From positions 1 to 64,000 of the forward strand of contig JAPPOQ010000005.1 of assembly GCA_028817895.1 (NCBI GenBank): a stretch of DNA of 64,000 nt. Reading direction: 5' to 3'. The position numbers were made by a program, and so were the translations under genes. Position 1 is the first letter of the stretch, and the number at the start of each line of letters is the position of its first letter. The notes beneath the pieces are model-generated. The model searched no databases. It had not been told where the DNA came from and saw only the letters and a list, made by a program, of their open reading frames with translations. Shown piece by piece: positions 25,747-34,039 of this stretch. This DNA comes from Ahrensia sp. (GTDB lineage Bacteria; Pseudomonadota; Alphaproteobacteria; Rhizobiales; Rhizobiaceae).

Positions 25747-26451
25747 TCAGCTTCCGTCTGTCTTGGCGCCCATGGTGAAGGCGATCTCGCCGATCCCTTC
25801 AATGGATGACACGACATGATCACCGGGAAACAAGGGCCCGACTCCGGCAGGCGTTCCGGTCATGATCAGGTCACCGGGCGCCAGCGCAACATAGGTTGAA
25901 AGCTCTGCGACAATTTCAGGCACTTTCCAAACCTGCTGCGCCAGATCGCCGTCCTGTCGCGTTTCGCCATTCACGGTCAAATGAAGGCGGCCCGCATCCG
26001 GGTGGCCGATAAGACTGGCCGGCATGACGGCGCTCATCGGTGCCGAATGATCAAACCCCTTGGACATATCCCATGGCCGCCCACGCTTCTTGGCCTCAGC
26101 CTGAAGATCGCGGCGGGTGAGGTCGACGCCCGCAGCGTAGCCAAAAACCATATCAAGCGCCTGAGAGGCATCAACATTTGCCCCAGCGCGTCCGATGGCC
26201 ACGACCAGTTCGGCCTCATGGTGAAGATCGCCAGTGCGCGGCGCGAAAGGCATTTCTCCCTCTCCCTGCCAAACTGTATCGGCGGGCTTGGTGAAGAAAA
26301 ATGGCTGTTCACGATCCGGGTCACCACCCATTTCAACCACGTGATCGGCATAGTTGCGACCGACGCAAAAAATGCGCCGTATGGGAAAACGATCGGCCGT
26401 ATCGAAAACAGAAACGGCCGCCTGCGGGTGAGCTGAAAACACATACGGCAT
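25747..26451 (-). CDS. Fumarylacetoacetate hydrolase-family protein
   Basis: A 234-residue enzyme of the FAH/HpcE superfamily, in the short fumarylpyruvate hydrolase/acylpyruvase-like group. It has the opening FCVGRNYADHVVEMG and the metal-binding acidic triad region (HHEAELVVAIG, with the two Glu, then an Asp in GYAAGVDLTRRDLQ). The C-terminal PGDLIMTGTPAGVGP is highly characteristic. The ATG at 26451 has GGAGAG seven bases upstream. It leads the operon with the decarboxylase and aminotransferase. It probably cleaves a C-C bond of a diketo acid. Confidence 0.92.
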   Translation of the reverse strand: MPYVFSAHPQAAVSVFDTADRFPIRRIFCVGRNYADHVVEMGGDPDREQPFFFTKPADTVWQGEGEMPFAPRTGDLHHEAELVVAIGRAGANVDASQALDMVFGYAAGVDLTRRDLQAEAKKRGRPWDMSKGFDHSAPMSAVMPASLIGHPDAGRLHLTVNGETRQDGDLAQQVWKVPEIVAELSTYVALAPGDLIMTGTPAGVGPLFPGDHVVSSIEGIGEIAFTMGAKTDGS

Positions 26452-26594
26452 TGAACATCTCTCCGGCCGTTTTGTCGCATGTGCTGTGTGGCAGATCGGC
26501 ACGATTTTGGAAAGACAAGCGCATCGGAGAGTGATGGAACAAAACAGCAACATTCACGTGACCGGCACAGGGTGCATCGGAGGCCTTATCGTTA

Positions 26595-27060
26595 ATGGGC
26601 AACAAGATCAGTCTGCCGCGCAGGCTGGAAATTCTCGCCGATGCCGCAAAGTATGATGCATCCTGCGCTTCCAGTGGGACGGATAAACGCGCATCCGTCG
26701 CCAAGGGCAGAATTGGCTCCACGGAAGGGTCTGGCATCTGCCATGCCTATGTGCCGGATGGGCGATGCATATCGTTGCTGAAGGTGCAGCTCACCAACTA
26801 TTGCCAGTATGACTGCCTGTACTGCATCAACCGTATTTCTTCCAATGTGCCGCGCGCCCGGTTCACGGTCGAAGAGGTCGCCCAGCTCACCCTCGATCTT
26901 TACCGGCTGCGGCTGGACGATCTCGAGCGGCTAAGCAATGGTATAGAGAAGGCAATGCCTTTCATCACTGCCGAAGACTGGCAGCCGGGAGGCTCGACCG
27001 ACCTGGCCAATCTGCGCGCGCGATTGGACCCCCTACCCAGCAGCTTTCCCTGTTTGGTGG
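26595..27060 (+). pseudogene. Decayed radical-SAM protein of the UdgX-linked family (TIGR03916-like)
   Basis: The N-terminal portion is recognisable as the radical-SAM protein that accompanies UdgX (TIGR03916-like). It has GKISLP-type opening (GNKISLPRRLEILADAAKYD), then CISLLKVQLTNYC with the intact 4Fe-4S motif NYCQYDCLYC. Just after LTLDLYR (about 26905) the sequence jumps to a C-terminal-like segment (AMPFITAEDW). Most of the TIM barrel, about 200 or more residues of a protein that is normally near 400, is missing. The family's C-terminal PQQLSLF is encoded at about 27036-27056, but one frame away from the preceding segment. An internal deletion plus a frameshift show it is non-functional. 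Confidence 0.78.
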
Positions 27061-27063
27061 ACG

Positions 27064-27905
27064 ATGCTTGTCTTTCATCTCGGTGGAGAGGATGATTTTG
27101 ACGGTTGGAGGTCAGCCGACAAGGTTGCGCTGCAACGAGGCCTGGCCCCCAACAGATCGAATTTCATACAGACGCCGCCGGGGCAAGCCTGTTTGCGCTT
27201 GAAGAAGACCCGGCGCCAGTTTCCCCGGCTCTGGCCGATCCGCAACCCCTGGTGCCAAAACGCTTTCTTGACCTTGCGCGAGCGTTCGTTTGCCACAGTG
27301 ACGGCGAGCTTTTTTGCTGCTCTACCGTTTGCTGCTGCGACTGCAAAGCGACCGTTTGTTGCTGCAGAAAGCTGCGGACCCGGACGTTCATCGCGCCTAC
27401 AAGCATGATGCGGGCTGAACCCGGGCCGCTGCCGGGAGATCAGGAAGACTTGCAGGGCGGGCCCATTGTTGGTCCGGCAGGGCGGCGGCTGCGAGAGGTG
27501 ATGCAAGAACTCGGAGAAGCCCTTGAAGATTGCTATGTCACCAATCCGGTAAAGCACTTCAATTTTGTGGCGCGCGGCAAGCGGCGGCTGCACCAGAATC
27601 TGTCTGCCACAGAAGTGGATAGCTGTCGCTGGTGGCTTGGTCGCGAGACGGATCTGGTGCGGCCAAAAGTTGTCATTGTCTCGGACGATCTGCTTTGCGC
27701 GGTGTGATCGGCAAATCCAGACCCCATGCGGAAATGCGCAGCATTGTCCATTAGCTTTCCGGCCGGGCACGAATGGTTGTGGCGCATCACCCATCCTACA
27801 TTTTGCGATTGCCAGACGCAAAATCTTAGCAAGCCGCAGGCAGACAGTTGCAAGCGATCTGCGCTTCGCTCTCTCCTTGCTTGGAGAAGATGATGAGCGC
27901 TCACT
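27064..27905 (+). pseudogene. Decayed TIGR03915-UdgX uracil-DNA glycosylase fusion gene
   Basis: Pieces of one protein are spread over all three frames. They are FHLGGEDDFDGWR (from 27067), then KRFLDLARAFVCHSDGELF ending near 27312, then LLLYRLLLRLQSDRLLLQ and DPDVHRAYKHDAG to a stop near 27417. UdgX-like pieces follow: PGDQEDLQGGPIVGPAGR, YVTNPVKHFNF, GKRRLHQN and CRWWLGRE, to a stop at 27707. The last piece, AHHPSYILRLPD (27782-27817), is in yet another frame between stop codons. Intact homologues fuse a TIGR03915 domain to UdgX, whose KRRIH-type loop His binds uracil-DNA covalently. At least three frameshifts, several stops and a deletion between the two domains mark this as a pseudogene. 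The preceding radical-SAM remnant is its usual partner. Confidence 0.8.
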
Positions 27906-28010
27906 CATAGCATAGGCATGCAATGATGAGTGATCGGTGATGTCTCCATTGCCGCCACAATTGTTGGGTCTACGGCATCCAGATTCTCAACTCCCACCTC
28001 CTGTTCAATC

Positions 28011-28376
28011 ATGACACAACGCATCCCATCCGTGGCTGTGATGGCTGCGATCGGCCTCACGCTGGCTTCCCTCACCCTTGTCTCAACTGCCGAGGCTCAA
28101 ACCGGCAGCGCTTCCTGGTATGCCCTCGACGGTCGAAAAACGGCCAATGGCGAGCGAATGAATTGGAAACTCATGACGGCCGCACATCGCCGCCTTCCTT
28201 TCGGCACCCGCATTCGTGTCACCAATCTGCGCAATGGACGTTCGGTGGTACTGCGCATCAATGATCGAGGCCCGTTCGCCAAAGGGCGGGTGCTGGACGT
28301 ATCCAAAGCGGCTGCCATGAAGCTGGGTTTTCTCCATCGTGGCCATGCGCGCGTGAAGATTGACGTGATGGGCTGA
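28011..28376 (+). CDS. RlpA-like double-psi beta-barrel lipoprotein/secreted protein
   Basis: A 121-residue exported protein. Residues 1-30 form a Sec signal peptide (hydrophobic AAIGLTLASLTLVS, then AEAQ). No lipobox cysteine is visible. The rest is one RlpA double-psi beta-barrel domain with GSASWYALDGRKTANGE, the Arg/His region MTAAHRRLPFGTRIRVTN and the catalytic-type NDRGPF. RlpA proteins are septal-ring or cell-wall-associated lytic transglycosylases; no SPOR domain is present here, so this is a short variant. The start at 28011 is chosen because it begins the signal peptide; the frame is open further upstream. Confidence 0.88.
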   Translation: MTQRIPSVAVMAAIGLTLASLTLVSTAEAQTGSASWYALDGRKTANGERMNWKLMTAAHRRLPFGTRIRVTNLRNGRSVVLRINDRGPFAKGRVLDVSKAAAMKLGFLHRGHARVKIDVMG

Positions 28377-28459
28377 CGATTTCACCGGTCTGGCCAGTTG
28401 CTTCGCAGCACGTGACTTTCTAAAACGCCGCCGCAACGCACAGCGTGAAAGCCTGATCC

Positions 28460-29314
28460 ATGACATCATCTCCCCATCGCTTCACCGGCACTGAAGACTA
28501 CGTTGCTGGCGACGACCTCACCACCGCCGTCAATGCCGCGATCACGCTGGAACGCCCCTTGCTCGTTAAGGGCGAACCGGGCACGGGAAAAACGGAACTC
28601 GCCAGGCAGATCGCGAATGCACTCGGTCTGCGCATGCTGGAGTGGAACATCAAATCCACCACCAAGGCACAGCAGGGGCTTTACGAATATGATGCGGTGT
28701 CGCGGCTACGCGATTCCCAGCTTGGCGAAGAGCGCGTTCACGATGTGAAAAACTACATCAAAAAGGGCAAGCTCTGGGAAGCCTTTGAGGCGGACGAAAA
28801 GGTGGTTCTGCTCATCGATGAGATCGACAAGGCGGATATCGAGTTTCCAAACGACCTTTTGCAGGAACTCGATAAGATGGAGTTCTATGTCTATGAGACA
28901 GACGAGACGATCCGTGCTCGCAACAGACCAATCGTCATCATCACATCCAACAATGAGAAAGAACTGCCGGACGCGTTTTTGCGTCGCTGCTTCTTTCACT
29001 ACATCGCCTTCCCGCAGGCGGATGTGTTGCAGCAGATCGTCGAGGTGCATTACCCTGGCATCAAGCAACGTCTGGTTCGAGAAGCGCTCACGCAATTTTA
29101 CGAGATCCGCGACACTCCCGGTCTGAAGAAGAAGCCAAGCACATCCGAAGCGCTAGATTGGATTCGTCTTCTGGTTGCAGATGATGTTGAACCCGAAACG
29201 CTTCGCGAAAAGGCCACCAATGCTCTGCCGAAGCTTCACGGTGCTCTCTTGAAGAATGAGCAGGACGTCCATCTGTTTGAGCGCCTCGCCTTCATGGCTC
29301 GAGCTAAAGGCTAA
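28460..29314 (+). CDS. MoxR-family AAA+ ATPase
   Basis: A 284-residue AAA+ ATPase of the MoxR/CoxD-like group. Walker A is GEPGTGKTEL at about residues 38-47, Walker B is VVLLIDEIDKAD, sensor 1 is VIITSNNEKELPDAFLRRC with the Arg finger. A C-terminal helical lid follows. Such proteins act as chaperones with a VWA-domain partner encoded immediately downstream in most genomes, including relatives of this organism. Here the next gene is an unrelated glycosyltransferase 166 bp away, and no VWA gene is seen in the window. Confidence 0.92.
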   Translation: MTSSPHRFTGTEDYVAGDDLTTAVNAAITLERPLLVKGEPGTGKTELARQIANALGLRMLEWNIKSTTKAQQGLYEYDAVSRLRDSQLGEERVHDVKNYIKKGKLWEAFEADEKVVLLIDEIDKADIEFPNDLLQELDKMEFYVYETDETIRARNRPIVIITSNNEKELPDAFLRRCFFHYIAFPQADVLQQIVEVHYPGIKQRLVREALTQFYEIRDTPGLKKKPSTSEALDWIRLLVADDVEPETLREKATNALPKLHGALLKNEQDVHLFERLAFMARAKG

Positions 29315-29480
29315 GGCCAGTCAGCGACGGAATGGACTGATCCAAAAGGGCAGTTGACTAGGATTTTTCATTCACGCCCGCTGCGAGCATGTACTTTCTG
29401 ATCAGATCACAGCCCTTGAGGAGTGTTCCGATACTGCAACACACTGTTTTCGAGTAAAGAAGAAGCGGGTCGAGGTTTCT

Positions 29481-31427
29481 ATGGAGGGAGGTGCGTTTGA
29501 CCTCCAAGGCGAAGAAGACACTGGTCTGCCCGAAGACATCGCCTTTCTTGAAAAGTTCGGATTCGGGCGCGAATTACTGACTTGCGTTGCGCGAAGGGCG
29601 CACGCATTCGATATCAGTGCCTCGGACTGCATGCTGGCCAATGGGTTGATCGCGGAACGCGACTATTACCGATATGTCGCCACCGAGCTTGGGCTTGAAT
29701 TTGTCACCGAGACCGGCCGCGGTGGCCATCCTGACATCACATTGCCGCACCCACGCGACCTTCACCGAATGAGCCATATGGTTCAGGTCGAGGACATCGA
29801 TGACCCGGCACACCCCAGTCAGTTTGGACGTCACAATGTGCACATTGCGCCCGACTGCCGCCAATTGGAAGCGCTCAAGACATGGCTTTCACGACATAAC
29901 GGTTCCGAAACGAGGCTTCGGGTTGCGCCTTTATCGGTAAATCGTGCGGCGCTCGAAGAACGTGGCTCCAGTGGTCTGATTTCCCAGGCGGTCAACGGCC
30001 TGCGCAACCGCTACCCGGTCATATCCGCCCACAGGGTGTGGACCCCCAGGCAAGCGGTGGTGTTATTGCTGATCTTGCAGGGCTTGGCTGCGCTTGCCTT
30101 CTTCTCGCCGCCCGCAGTGGTTCACATCGTGCATATCGTGGCGAGCCTGTTCTACCTGGGCTGTATCGCTCTGCGTATGTTGGCGGCCGCCTATTTTGGC
30201 CAGTCCAACCGCCTGCGAGGATCGGTCAAATGGTCTGGCGTGCACAATGACAGCGCGCTGCCGGTCTATTCTGTGCTTGTACCGCTGTACCAGGAGCAAG
30301 GCCAGGTTCGCGATCTGCTGCTTTCTCTGGCAGCGTTGAACTGGCCAAAGGAAAGGCTGGAAATCAAACTCATATGCGAGGCTGACGACCCCGCAACGAT
30401 CAAAGCGTGTCGCCGGGTCATTTCGCAACAGAAGCTGAATTGCGCCTCGGTCATTGAGGTGCCGATGGCGGAACCTCGCACCAAGCCCAAGGCTCTGTCC
30501 TACGCCTTACAATTGTGCAGCGGATCTTTGATCGTGGTCTATGATGCAGAGGATCGACCACATCCGCTACAGCTACGAGAAGCCCATACGGTGTTTGAAG
30601 CATCGTCTGATTCCATCGCGTGCCTGCAATCACCGCTCACCATCCGCAACCATCGAGACGGAATGCTGGCAAAACTATTTGCTATTGAGTACAGCGCTCT
30701 TTTTGATGGCCTTCTGCCCTTTCTTGCTGCCATCCGGGCACCTGTCCCGCTGGGCGGGACGTCAAATCACTTCAGACGCGAAGCTCTCGATGTGCTTGGC
30801 GGCTGGGACCCTCACAACGTGACAGAAGATGCTGATCTCGGCATGCGCATGGCCCGCATCGGCTACCGCTCGGCCATGCTCAGTCTGCCGACAAAGGAAG
30901 AGGCTCCGGTCGATCTTGGGGTGTGGGTGCGTCAACGCACCCGGTGGTTCAAGGGCTGGTATCAGACCTGGCTTGTTCACATGCGCGAACCGATCAAGAC
31001 AACGAGACAGCTGGGCCTTCGCAACATGGTTCTGTTTCAGCTGCTGATTGGGGGCATGTCAGTCTCCGCTCTGGTCCACCCCTTTCTCTTTTATTTTATC
31101 GTCGCAGATTCAATTGGGCTGGCAACGAAAGACAGTTGGCGGCAGTCTTTCGGCCCATTGATTGTGCTGGACATAATGACCGTCCTAGCTGGTTATTTGT
31201 CATTCGCCTGGTTGGCCTGGAAGGCCCTGCCATTGCGAAAACTGGGCGCGTTGCGGATCTGGTTGTGGGCTTTGCCGGTTTATTGGATGCTTCTTTCCGT
31301 CTCCGCTTGGCGCGCTCTTTGGCAATTAAGCCGCAAGCCTCATCTTTGGGAAAAGACCCCGCATCGGTTGAGCGAGCCGGCAAGCGCGGCCGAAGAGCTC
31401 AGTTTGCGGGCGCAGCAATCGGCCTGA
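29481..31427 (+). CDS. Large membrane glycosyltransferase family 2 (cellulose-synthase-like)
   Basis: A 648-residue inner-membrane GT2. The N-terminal 100 or so residues resemble the soluble GspE N-terminal-like (MshEN) fold found at the front of some bacterial GT2 proteins. Two hydrophobic helices follow at about 190-235. The catalytic domain has YSVLVPLYQEQ, the DAED nucleotide/metal motif, TEDADLGMRMAR and RQRTRWFKGW (QXXRW). Several C-terminal helices form the channel. It probably polymerises a beta-linked polysaccharide processively, but no c-di-GMP (PilZ) motif was noticed. The gene stands alone. Its 3' end overlaps the convergent dcd gene by 29 bp. Confidence 0.88.
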   Translation: MEGGAFDLQGEEDTGLPEDIAFLEKFGFGRELLTCVARRAHAFDISASDCMLANGLIAERDYYRYVATELGLEFVTETGRGGHPDITLPHPRDLHRMSHMVQVEDIDDPAHPSQFGRHNVHIAPDCRQLEALKTWLSRHNGSETRLRVAPLSVNRAALEERGSSGLISQAVNGLRNRYPVISAHRVWTPRQAVVLLLILQGLAALAFFSPPAVVHIVHIVASLFYLGCIALRMLAAAYFGQSNRLRGSVKWSGVHNDSALPVYSVLVPLYQEQGQVRDLLLSLAALNWPKERLEIKLICEADDPATIKACRRVISQQKLNCASVIEVPMAEPRTKPKALSYALQLCSGSLIVVYDAEDRPHPLQLREAHTVFEASSDSIACLQSPLTIRNHRDGMLAKLFAIEYSALFDGLLPFLAAIRAPVPLGGTSNHFRREALDVLGGWDPHNVTEDADLGMRMARIGYRSAMLSLPTKEEAPVDLGVWVRQRTRWFKGWYQTWLVHMREPIKTTRQLGLRNMVLFQLLIGGMSVSALVHPFLFYFIVADSIGLATKDSWRQSFGPLIVLDIMTVLAGYLSFAWLAWKALPLRKLGALRIWLWALPVYWMLLSVSAWRALWQLSRKPHLWEKTPHRLSEPASAAEELSLRAQQSA

Positions 31428-32499
31428 AATGTTTGGAGAGTTTCAGGCCTTGTGCCTGATAGTTCGAGCGCAGATCAGCGCCATATAGAACGCTTGGCTG
31501 TTCGCTCATGCGTTCATAGAGAAGCCGACCTACGATCTGCCCGTGTTCTACGATGAAGGGCACTTCGTGGCTGCGCACCTCCAGAACGGCACGCGCGCCT
31601 GTTCCGTCCGCCGCAGCATGACCGAAACCCGGATCAAAAAAACCGGCATAGTGGACCCGAAACTCGCCGACCAGCGGATCAAATGGAACCATTTCCGCGG
31701 CATGGTCTGGCGGAACATGAACCGCTTCGCGTGACACCAGAATGTAGAACTCATCCGGATCCAGTACGAGATCGGCAGAGCCGCGATTGTAGATCGGCTC
31801 CCAATAATCGAGGACTTCGCAGGCCGCTTTCTTGTCAACATCAACAACGCCGGTGTGGCGCTTGCCGCGATATCCGATCAGACCACTGTCATCACCCGTC
31901 AGATCGATCGACATCGCAATGCCCCGCGCATCGATATTGGGTTTGTCCGTTGCAACCAGCGTTTGGGCCTGATGCAGCGTCACCAACTCATTGTGATCGA
32001 GCAACGCCTCGCCGTTGCGAAAGCGGATCTGCGACAGCCGCGAACCTGATCTCGCGACGATTGGAAAAGTGCGCGGAGACACCTCCAGATAAAGAAGCCC
32101 CCCATAGCCCTTCGGAACAATATCGAATTGCTGGGCACCATCTGTGATAACGCGCGTAAAAATATCTAGCCGCCCGGTGCTGCTTTTTGGGTTTGCTGAG
32201 GCCGAAATATCGTCCGACAACTTCAGCCGTTCCTGAAGCTCAACGATGTAGACGCAGCCCGTTTCCAGAACCGCCCCTGTTGTTAGATCAATCTCATGCA
32301 GAGCAAAGCGCTCAAGTTTGTTCGCAACGGCCGTATCAGCGCCGGGCAGGAAAGACGCGCGCACGCGCCAGGCCGTCTTGCCAAGACGAAGATCAAGGCT
32401 GGCAGGCTGGATCTGATCTTCGTCCAAAGGCGGCGCAACGAGGTTGCCGCGATCAAACAAAGCGCCAATCTGCCGATCGTTGAGAATTCCCGGAACCAT
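31399..32499 (-). CDS. dcd: 2'-deoxycytidine 5'-triphosphate deaminase
   Basis: A 366-residue enzyme deaminating dCTP to dUTP, the substrate of the dUTPase at 37103-37546. It is the long alphaproteobacterial form with two dUTPase-like halves. Visible segments include GILNDRQIGAL at the N-terminus, IQPASLDLRLG, NPKSSTGRLDIFTRVI and, in the second half, GFFDPGFGHAA. The start at 32499 (MVPGILND) is taken at the family N-terminus; an open frame extends upstream into the SAM-II riboswitch and the divergent metZ gene and is spurious. Confidence 0.92.
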   Translation of the reverse strand: MVPGILNDRQIGALFDRGNLVAPPLDEDQIQPASLDLRLGKTAWRVRASFLPGADTAVANKLERFALHEIDLTTGAVLETGCVYIVELQERLKLSDDISASANPKSSTGRLDIFTRVITDGAQQFDIVPKGYGGLLYLEVSPRTFPIVARSGSRLSQIRFRNGEALLDHNELVTLHQAQTLVATDKPNIDARGIAMSIDLTGDDSGLIGYRGKRHTGVVDVDKKAACEVLDYWEPIYNRGSADLVLDPDEFYILVSREAVHVPPDHAAEMVPFDPLVGEFRVHYAGFFDPGFGHAAADGTGARAVLEVRSHEVPFIVEHGQIVGRLLYERMSEQPSVLYGADLRSNYQAQGLKLSKHFRPIAAPAN

Positions 32500-32562
32500 G
32501 GCGGCAGTCTTGAAACGTCGATTGAATTGACGCAACGGCGAGCTTCGATTATCACCGGATTG

Positions 32563-32620
32563 TTGTGGTGATTTGGCCGGTCGGCTTGCAGCCACGTTAA
32601 ACAAGTCGCTAAAGGGCCGA
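32563..32620 (+). ncRNA. SAM-II riboswitch (metA/metZ leader)
   Basis: The leader contains GTGGTGATTTGGCC, GCTTGCAGCCACGTTAAAC and AAGTCGCTAAAGGGCC, the conserved core of the SAM-II aptamer. GTGG(T) at 32565 pairs with (G)CCAC to form P1. GGCC in loop 1 can pair with GGCC after CGCTAAA to form the pseudoknot. It binds S-adenosylmethionine to switch off methionine synthesis. The downstream gene is metZ, a known SAM-II target in alphaproteobacteria. Confidence 0.93.
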
Positions 32621-32648
32621 AGCGGGAGACAACCTCTCGCATTTGGAA

Positions 32649-32680
32649 CCGGTTTTGCGGCATCGCGAAGCCGGTTTTTT
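32649..32680 (+). terminator. Intrinsic terminator between SAM-II aptamer and metZ
   Basis: CCGGTTTTGCG-GCAT-CGCGAAGCCGG forms an 11-bp stem (two G-U pairs) and is followed by TTTTTT at 32675-32680. Its position 30 bases after the aptamer and 35 bases before the metZ start indicates SAM-controlled transcription attenuation. Confidence 0.85.
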
Positions 32681-32714
32681 GTTGCCACTTCGCGTTTTGC
32701 AAAAGGGGTATGTG

Positions 32715-33896
32715 ATGAGCAGGAACGACTGGAAAGCAGCAACCAAACTCGTTCATGGCGGCACGACGCGGTCCAGCCATGGCGAGACATCCGAAGCGCT
32801 CTATCTGACGCAGGGTTTCGTCTATGACAGTGCCGAGTCTGCCGAAGCCCGCTTCGCGGGCGACGAGCCGGGCTTTGTCTATTCGCGATATGCCAACCCT
32901 ACCGTCGCGATGTTTGAGCAGCGCATGTGCGATATGGAAGGTGCCGAGGCGTGTCTTGCCACCGCCAGCGGCATGGGTGCCGTGTCCGCGGCGCTTTTGT
33001 GTCAGGTCCAGGCGGGTGACCATGTCGTTGCGGCACGCGCCCTTTTCGGCTCATGCCGCTATGTCGTGGAAAAACTGATGCCGCAATTCGGCGTCGCGTC
33101 GACCCTTGTCGATGGCAAGGACATCGAAGCATGGAAAGCGGCCATCCGCCCGGAAACGAAGGTTCTGTTTCTGGAATCGCCAACCAATCCAACTCTGGAA
33201 CTGGTCGATATCGCTGCCGTCGCTCAGCTGGCCAACGAAATCGGTGCCACGCTGGTGGTGGACAATGTCTTCGCCACCCCACTGCTGCAAAAGCCGCTAG
33301 ATCTGGGCGCGCATGTGGTTGTTTATTCGGCGACCAAACATATTGACGGGCAGGGGCGTTGTCTCGGTGGAGCAATTTTGTCCAGCGCAGACTGGATTGA
33401 TGAAAATCTCTATGACTATTTCCGCCATACAGGTCCAAGCCTGTCACCCTTCAATGCCTGGGTTCTGCTGAAGGGATTGGAAACGCTTCCGTTGCGCGTT
33501 CGCCAGCAGACCAGCAATGCGGAGGCCTTGGCCGAACATCTGGTTCAACATCGCCGCGTGTCTCGGTTGCTCTATCCGGGCCACCCCAGCCACCCGCAGG
33601 CCATACTTGCGAAACAGCAAATGCAGGGCGGATCGACATTGATCGCCTTTGAACTCGAGGGCGGTAAGGACGCCGCCTTTGCCTTTGAAAACGCGCTTGA
33701 TCTCGTTCGCATCTCCAACAATTTAGGGGATGCAAAAAGCCTCATTACTCATCCAGCTACGACCACGCACAAGAACCTGACGCAAGAGGATCGGGATGCG
33801 CTGGGCATTTCGTCCGGCCTTGTGCGACTTTCGGTGGGACTCGAAGATGTCGACGATCTCTTGTCCGACATCGACCAGGCTCTGGCTCATTTGTGA
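32715..33896 (+). CDS. metZ: O-succinylhomoserine sulfhydrylase
   Basis: A 393-residue PLP enzyme of the Cys/Met metabolism family. It forms homocysteine from O-succinylhomoserine and sulfide. Motifs include the opening TKLVHGG, YSRYANPTV, CLATASGMGAVSA, LVVDNVFATP and the Schiff-base Lys in VYSATKHIDGQGR. AAAAGGGG lies just upstream of the ATG at 32715; an open frame further upstream would overlap the terminator. Expression is controlled by the upstream SAM-II riboswitch and terminator. Confidence 0.94.
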   Translation: MSRNDWKAATKLVHGGTTRSSHGETSEALYLTQGFVYDSAESAEARFAGDEPGFVYSRYANPTVAMFEQRMCDMEGAEACLATASGMGAVSAALLCQVQAGDHVVAARALFGSCRYVVEKLMPQFGVASTLVDGKDIEAWKAAIRPETKVLFLESPTNPTLELVDIAAVAQLANEIGATLVVDNVFATPLLQKPLDLGAHVVVYSATKHIDGQGRCLGGAILSSADWIDENLYDYFRHTGPSLSPFNAWVLLKGLETLPLRVRQQTSNAEALAEHLVQHRRVSRLLYPGHPSHPQAILAKQQMQGGSTLIAFELEGGKDAAFAFENALDLVRISNNLGDAKSLITHPATTTHKNLTQEDRDALGISSGLVRLSVGLEDVDDLLSDIDQALAHL

Positions 33897-34039
33897 TCGA
33901 TATCGCGGTGTCGAGGTGTTGATGACCTCTTCGCTCTCGCAAGGTAGTTTGCGCGATGGATGATTCGTCTTCTCTGCCGCGCTGGTCACTTAAGCGTAGC
34001 CCACGCGACAAGCGGATAAGACCTGTCATTCATAATTCA

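Noticed and set aside
24823-25809. 328-codon plus-strand frame
   Set aside because: Antisense to the PLP decarboxylase, whose catalytic motifs are intact; no ribosome-binding site or domain.
27075-27923. 282-codon minus-strand frame over the UdgX remnant
   Set aside because: The plus strand carries ordered UdgX-family motifs in several frames; the minus-strand frame is open because of the same base composition.
32283-33023. 246-codon minus-strand frame crossing the metZ leader
   Set aside because: It spans the SAM-II riboswitch, terminator and start of metZ; those features explain the sequence.
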